Under the pieces are notes generated by a model. The model saw only the letters and a list, made by a program, of their open reading frames with translations. It made no database searches and had not been told where the DNA came from. This document shows, one piece after another, positions 23,652-26,138 of a stretch of DNA of 26,138 nt. Position numbers and translations under genes: made by a program. This DNA is from Prevotella sp. UBA5387 (lineage in GTDB: Bacteria > Bacteroidota > Bacteroidia > Bacteroidales > Bacteroidaceae): the NCBI GenBank assembly GCA_002407775.1, contig DHOP01000016.1, positions 28,060 to 54,197 on the forward strand, given 5' to 3'. The number at the start of each line of letters is the position of its first letter. Positions within the stretch are counted from its first letter, which is position 1.

Positions 23652-25154
23652 ATGAAGACAATCTGTTTTTATTTCGAGATACATCAGAACATTCATCTGA
23701 AACGCTACCGCTTCTTTGACATCGGTACCGACCACTATTATTACGACGACTACGAGAATGAACGCAGCATATCCGATATCGCTGAGCGTTCCTATATGCC
23801 CGCACTCGACACCATCGAACAGATGATCAAAGACTCGGACGGCTACTTCAAGGTGGCGTTCTCTATATCAGGCGTAGGGTTAGAACAATTGGAGCTCCAT
23901 GCACCACAGGTCATCGAGAAATTGCAAGCTCTTGCTAAGACAGGCTGCGTTGAGTTTCTCGCAGAGCCATATCCGCACGGCCTCTCCTCATTGAAAGACC
24001 CAGAGGGTTTCGCTCAGAATGTGAATAAGCAGTGTGAACAGACCCAACAATATTTCGGACAGCGCCCTACCGTGCTCCGCAACTCCTCTCTCATGTATAG
24101 TGACGACATTGGGGTGCAGGCAGCACAGATGGGATTCAAGGGCATGATTACCGAAGGTGCAAAGCATGTTCTAGGATGGAAATCACCACATTACGTTTAC
24201 AACAGTGCCCTTGCCCCCAAGCTTAAATTGCTGTTACGCGATGTCAAGCTGAGCGATGATATCTGTCTAAGATTCAACAACCATGATTGGGAGGGTTATC
24301 CCCTTTTTGCTGATCAATACATCAACAACATTGCTTCCCTACCCGACGACGATCAAGTGGTCAACATCTTCATGGAGTTGTCCGCACTTGGCATCGCACA
24401 ACCGTTGTCTTCCAACATTCTGTCTTTCATTTCTGCTTTGCCACAGTTCGCCAAGCTCAAAGGAATCACATTCTCCACACCCTCTGAGATATGTAAGAAG
24501 ATCGATAGCGTTGGTCCACTCGAAGTGCCCGACACAATCTCATGGGTCGATGAGGAGCGCGACGTCAGCTGCTGGCTTGGTAACCCTATGCAGCGTGAGG
24601 CATTTGAGAAACTCTACAGCGTTGCCGAGCGTGTGCGCATAGCCGACGACCCGAGACTTAATCAGGACTGGGACTATCTGCAGGCCACGAACAACTTCCG
24701 TTTCATGACCACAAAGCCCTCTAATGTAGGTCTAGACCGGGGCATCTATAGCAGTCCGTTCGACGCATTCATCAACTACATGAATATCCTTGCCGACTTC
24801 ATCACACGCGTCAATGACCGTTATTCCACCGATATAGACAACGATCAACTCAACTCCTTGCTCACAACAATCAAGAATGAGGGTGAGGAAATCGCCATGA
24901 AAGACAAGGAAATTGCCAGATTACAGGCAAAGATTGAAAAGATCGAATCTGAGGCTGAAAAATTGCGGGATAAGTATGAGGGAACTAAACCAGCCACAAA
25001 AGCTGCATTAGAAGTATCCAACAAGTCTGCTACTCCAGTCAAGAAATCTGAACCGACTAAAGCTCCTGCAAAGGCTAAGAAAGCTGCCACTAGTGCCAAG
25101 GCTACCGCAGCTCCCAAGAAAGCGACAACACCTTCAGGAAAAAAGAAGGAGTAA
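23652..25154 (+). CDS. GH57 alpha-amylase-like protein with apparently substituted catalytic residues and a Lys/Ala-rich tail
   Basis: A 500-residue cytoplasmic protein. Conserved GH57 regions are visible: IHQN near residues 10-13 (region 1, usually HQP), EFLAEPYPHGL at 101-111 (usually PYYH), VLRNSSLMYSDDIG at 141-154, and NIFMELSALGIAQ at 238-250. In GH57 alpha-amylases the third region reads like RNTEL with the nucleophile Glu, and the fourth like DYETFGEH with the acid/base Asp. Here those positions hold Ser146 and Glu242, so activity is doubtful; GH57 amylase-like homologues with such substitutions have been described. A coiled coil runs at about 395-440, then a disordered Lys/Ala/Pro/Thr tail to the end. 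It is the last gene of the glycogen cluster. Confidence 0.85.
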   Translation: MKTICFYFEIHQNIHLKRYRFFDIGTDHYYYDDYENERSISDIAERSYMPALDTIEQMIKDSDGYFKVAFSISGVGLEQLELHAPQVIEKLQALAKTGCVEFLAEPYPHGLSSLKDPEGFAQNVNKQCEQTQQYFGQRPTVLRNSSLMYSDDIGVQAAQMGFKGMITEGAKHVLGWKSPHYVYNSALAPKLKLLLRDVKLSDDICLRFNNHDWEGYPLFADQYINNIASLPDDDQVVNIFMELSALGIAQPLSSNILSFISALPQFAKLKGITFSTPSEICKKIDSVGPLEVPDTISWVDEERDVSCWLGNPMQREAFEKLYSVAERVRIADDPRLNQDWDYLQATNNFRFMTTKPSNVGLDRGIYSSPFDAFINYMNILADFITRVNDRYSTDIDNDQLNSLLTTIKNEGEEIAMKDKEIARLQAKIEKIESEAEKLRDKYEGTKPATKAALEVSNKSATPVKKSEPTKAPAKAKKAATSAKATAAPKKATTPSGKKKE

Positions 25155-25231
25155 TTAAGGTATATCCTTGGATAGCCTTTACATGGCTTTTAGGTGATTA
25201 AAAAGTAAATCGATATCCTATTTTTATATTC

Positions 25232-25274
25232 AGCACGGTTGGCATCCATTTGGATCATGCAACCGTGCTTTTTG
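25232..25274 (+). terminator. Rho-independent terminator of the glycogen cluster
   Basis: AGCACGGTTGGCAT (25232-25245) pairs with ATGCAACCGTGCT (25257-25269) with a single bulged G. The loop is 11 nt and a T-rich run (TTTTTGTTAT) follows. It lies 78 bp after the GH57 stop. Confidence 0.88.
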
Positions 25275-25651
25275 TTATATACTGTTATTGAGAGCCGAGC
25301 TCGACGAATCTTAGTTTAATCTTTATCTTTATGGATATTCTTTGTAGCTTATTGATTTACAAACCATAAAGACACAAACAATAATAAACAAAGCTTCTAT
25401 TATCCACTCAGACGCTATCCAGAACTTTGGATTCTGGATATTCTAAACTCTTGCAGACTTGTTAGCTCAATATTGGACTAATGAGTCAGTAAGACTCGTT
25501 TGTGCTTGAAACTATAAAAAACATTAATTATATAACGACTAACAATCTGATATCAAATGCCTCAATAACGATATCAAACTGTAAGCAAACATAAACTATA
25601 ACATTACAACATGATAGTAATGCGAAATATAAATAACATATTGTTTAATAT
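25275..25651. other. AT-rich intergenic DNA with two hairpins
   Basis: No gene-like frame was seen. TATCCAGAA (25416-25424) pairs with TTCTGGATA (25432-25440) across 7 nt, and GAGTC (25483-25487) with GACTC (25493-25497) across 5 nt, extendable by a wobble pair and two A-T pairs. A stretch near 25460-25500 (TTAGCTCAATATTGGACT) superficially looks like a tRNA D-arm, but no T-arm or acceptor stem follows. Confidence 0.5.
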
Positions 25652-25652
25652 A

Positions 25653-25685
25653 TTGCCGTTATGCTGACATAATGCATTAATTTTG
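25653..25685 (+). promoter_or_regulatory. Candidate promoter of the P-II gene
   Basis: TAATTTTG at 25678-25685 matches the -7 box; TTG at 25653-25655 lies 22 bp upstream. A perfect 10-bp palindrome TAATGCATTA (25670-25679) overlaps the -7 box, and ATGTAA-CA-TTACAT (25689-25702) lies at the likely start site. Either could be an operator. Confidence 0.5.
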
Positions 25686-25743
25686 CCGATGTAACATTAC
25701 ATAAAGATATTAATTAGGATATTCATATTTAGATTGGTAAGTT

Positions 25744-26100
25744 ATGAAAAAGATTGAGGCTATTATTCGCAAGACGAAGTTTGAGGAAGTAAAGGAAGCA
25801 CTGTTGGCCGCTGATATAGAGTGGTTTTCTTATTATGAAGTGCGTGGACAAGGTAAAATGCGCCAAGAGCGTATCTATCGTGGAGTGATGTACAATACTA
25901 GCAGTATTGAGAGAATGTTGGTGAATGTGGTCGTTCGTAACAAGAATGTGGAAAAAACAATAGCTGCCATTACACAGGCAGCACAGACAGGAGAGATTGG
26001 TGATGGTCGCATCTTTGTCATTCCAGTAGAAGATACTGTTAGAATTAGAACAGGGGAGAGAGGCGATATTGCTTTATACAATGCAGAACAAGAAGAGTAA
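25744..26100 (+). CDS. P-II family nitrogen regulatory protein
   Basis: A 118-residue trimeric signalling protein of the GlnB/GlnK family that senses 2-oxoglutarate and ATP/ADP and controls ammonium transport and assimilation. Family sequence includes MKKIEAIIRKTKFEEVKEAL at the N-terminus, the T-loop QERIYRGVMYNTSS at about 41-54, TGEIGDGRIFVIPVED (P-II C-terminal signature) and VRIRTGERGD. The T-loop tyrosine corresponding to E. coli Tyr51 is Tyr50, one residue earlier because the loop is one shorter; Tyr46 is also matched by Tyr45. Whether it is uridylylated is unknown. The gene is free-standing in the window; ammonium transporter or glutamine synthetase genes may follow beyond the edge. 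It has its own promoter and palindromes upstream. Confidence 0.93.
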   Translation: MKKIEAIIRKTKFEEVKEALLAADIEWFSYYEVRGQGKMRQERIYRGVMYNTSSIERMLVNVVVRNKNVEKTIAAITQAAQTGEIGDGRIFVIPVEDTVRIRTGERGDIALYNAEQEE

Positions 26101-26138
26101 AGCTCTTGGCATTAATACCCCAGTTCGGGATAAGAATT

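Noticed and set aside
24360..24400. Frameshift as the cause of the odd GH57 catalytic region
   Set aside because: The reading frame before and after the segment is continuous and family-like, so the change looks like substitution.
25455..25515. tRNA gene
   Set aside because: TTAGCTCAATATTGG resembles a D-arm, but there is no matching acceptor stem, T-arm (GGTTCGA-like) or plausible anticodon stem.

Overview
The window is a stretch of a Bacteroidota chromosome, most likely Prevotella or a close Prevotellaceae relative. The reasons are the gene order holB-ricT-gldH, the GH133/GT4/GH57 glycogen cluster, a secreted protein whose C-terminus reads like the Prevotella sorting tail (IYNLAGQQV...NGKKFI.K), and repeated Bacteroidota-type promoters (TTG/TTTG, about 20 bp, TAnnTTTG) in place of E. 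coli-type ones. Shine-Dalgarno sequences are mostly absent. No rRNA, tRNA, CRISPR array, prophage or intact insertion sequence was found.

Layout. (1) 1-4775, + strand: cell-elongation operon mreC-mreD-mrdA(PBP2)-rodA with overlapping or near-touching genes; mreB would lie just upstream. (2) 4790-4891: long inverted repeat between convergent operons. (3) 4888-7774, - strand: holB-ricT-gldH, tightly packed. (4) 7775-8404: non-coding, with a degenerate 22-bp-period tandem array. (5) 8405-10674, - strand: a two-gene export operon of a histidine-type phosphatase and a DRGH lipoprotein nuclease, a plausible extracellular phosphate/nucleic-acid scavenging pair. (6) 10675-11422: divergent promoter region with possible gene debris. 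(7) 11423-12019: ECF sigma factor, convergent with rpe (12039-12695, -), which is preceded by a 41-codon ORF. (8) 13028-14242: secreted OB-fold-like protein, then a strong terminator and a second 22-bp-period array.

(9) 15052-19998, + strand: rfbA, a Wzc-type tyrosine kinase/chain-length regulator with a 17-tyrosine tail, a small HAD phosphatase-like protein, and fmt. (10) 20370-25154, + strand: a glycogen cluster (GH133 debranching enzyme, GT4 glycosyltransferase, GH57 alpha-amylase-like protein) behind a near-consensus promoter. (11) 25744-26100: a P-II nitrogen regulator with its own promoter and small palindromes.

Most genes are ordinary core genes. The observations best worth a second look are: the two 22-bp-period arrays, each lying 3' of an exported-protein gene in the same polarity; the GH57 protein, which appears to lack both catalytic residues and carries a coiled coil plus a histone-H1-like Lys/Ala tail; the delta-prime clamp-loader subunit without zinc-module cysteines; the small ORF before rpe; and the phosphatase-nuclease operon. 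I did not find a clearly new defence or mobile system. All family assignments come from reading motifs; no database search was run.
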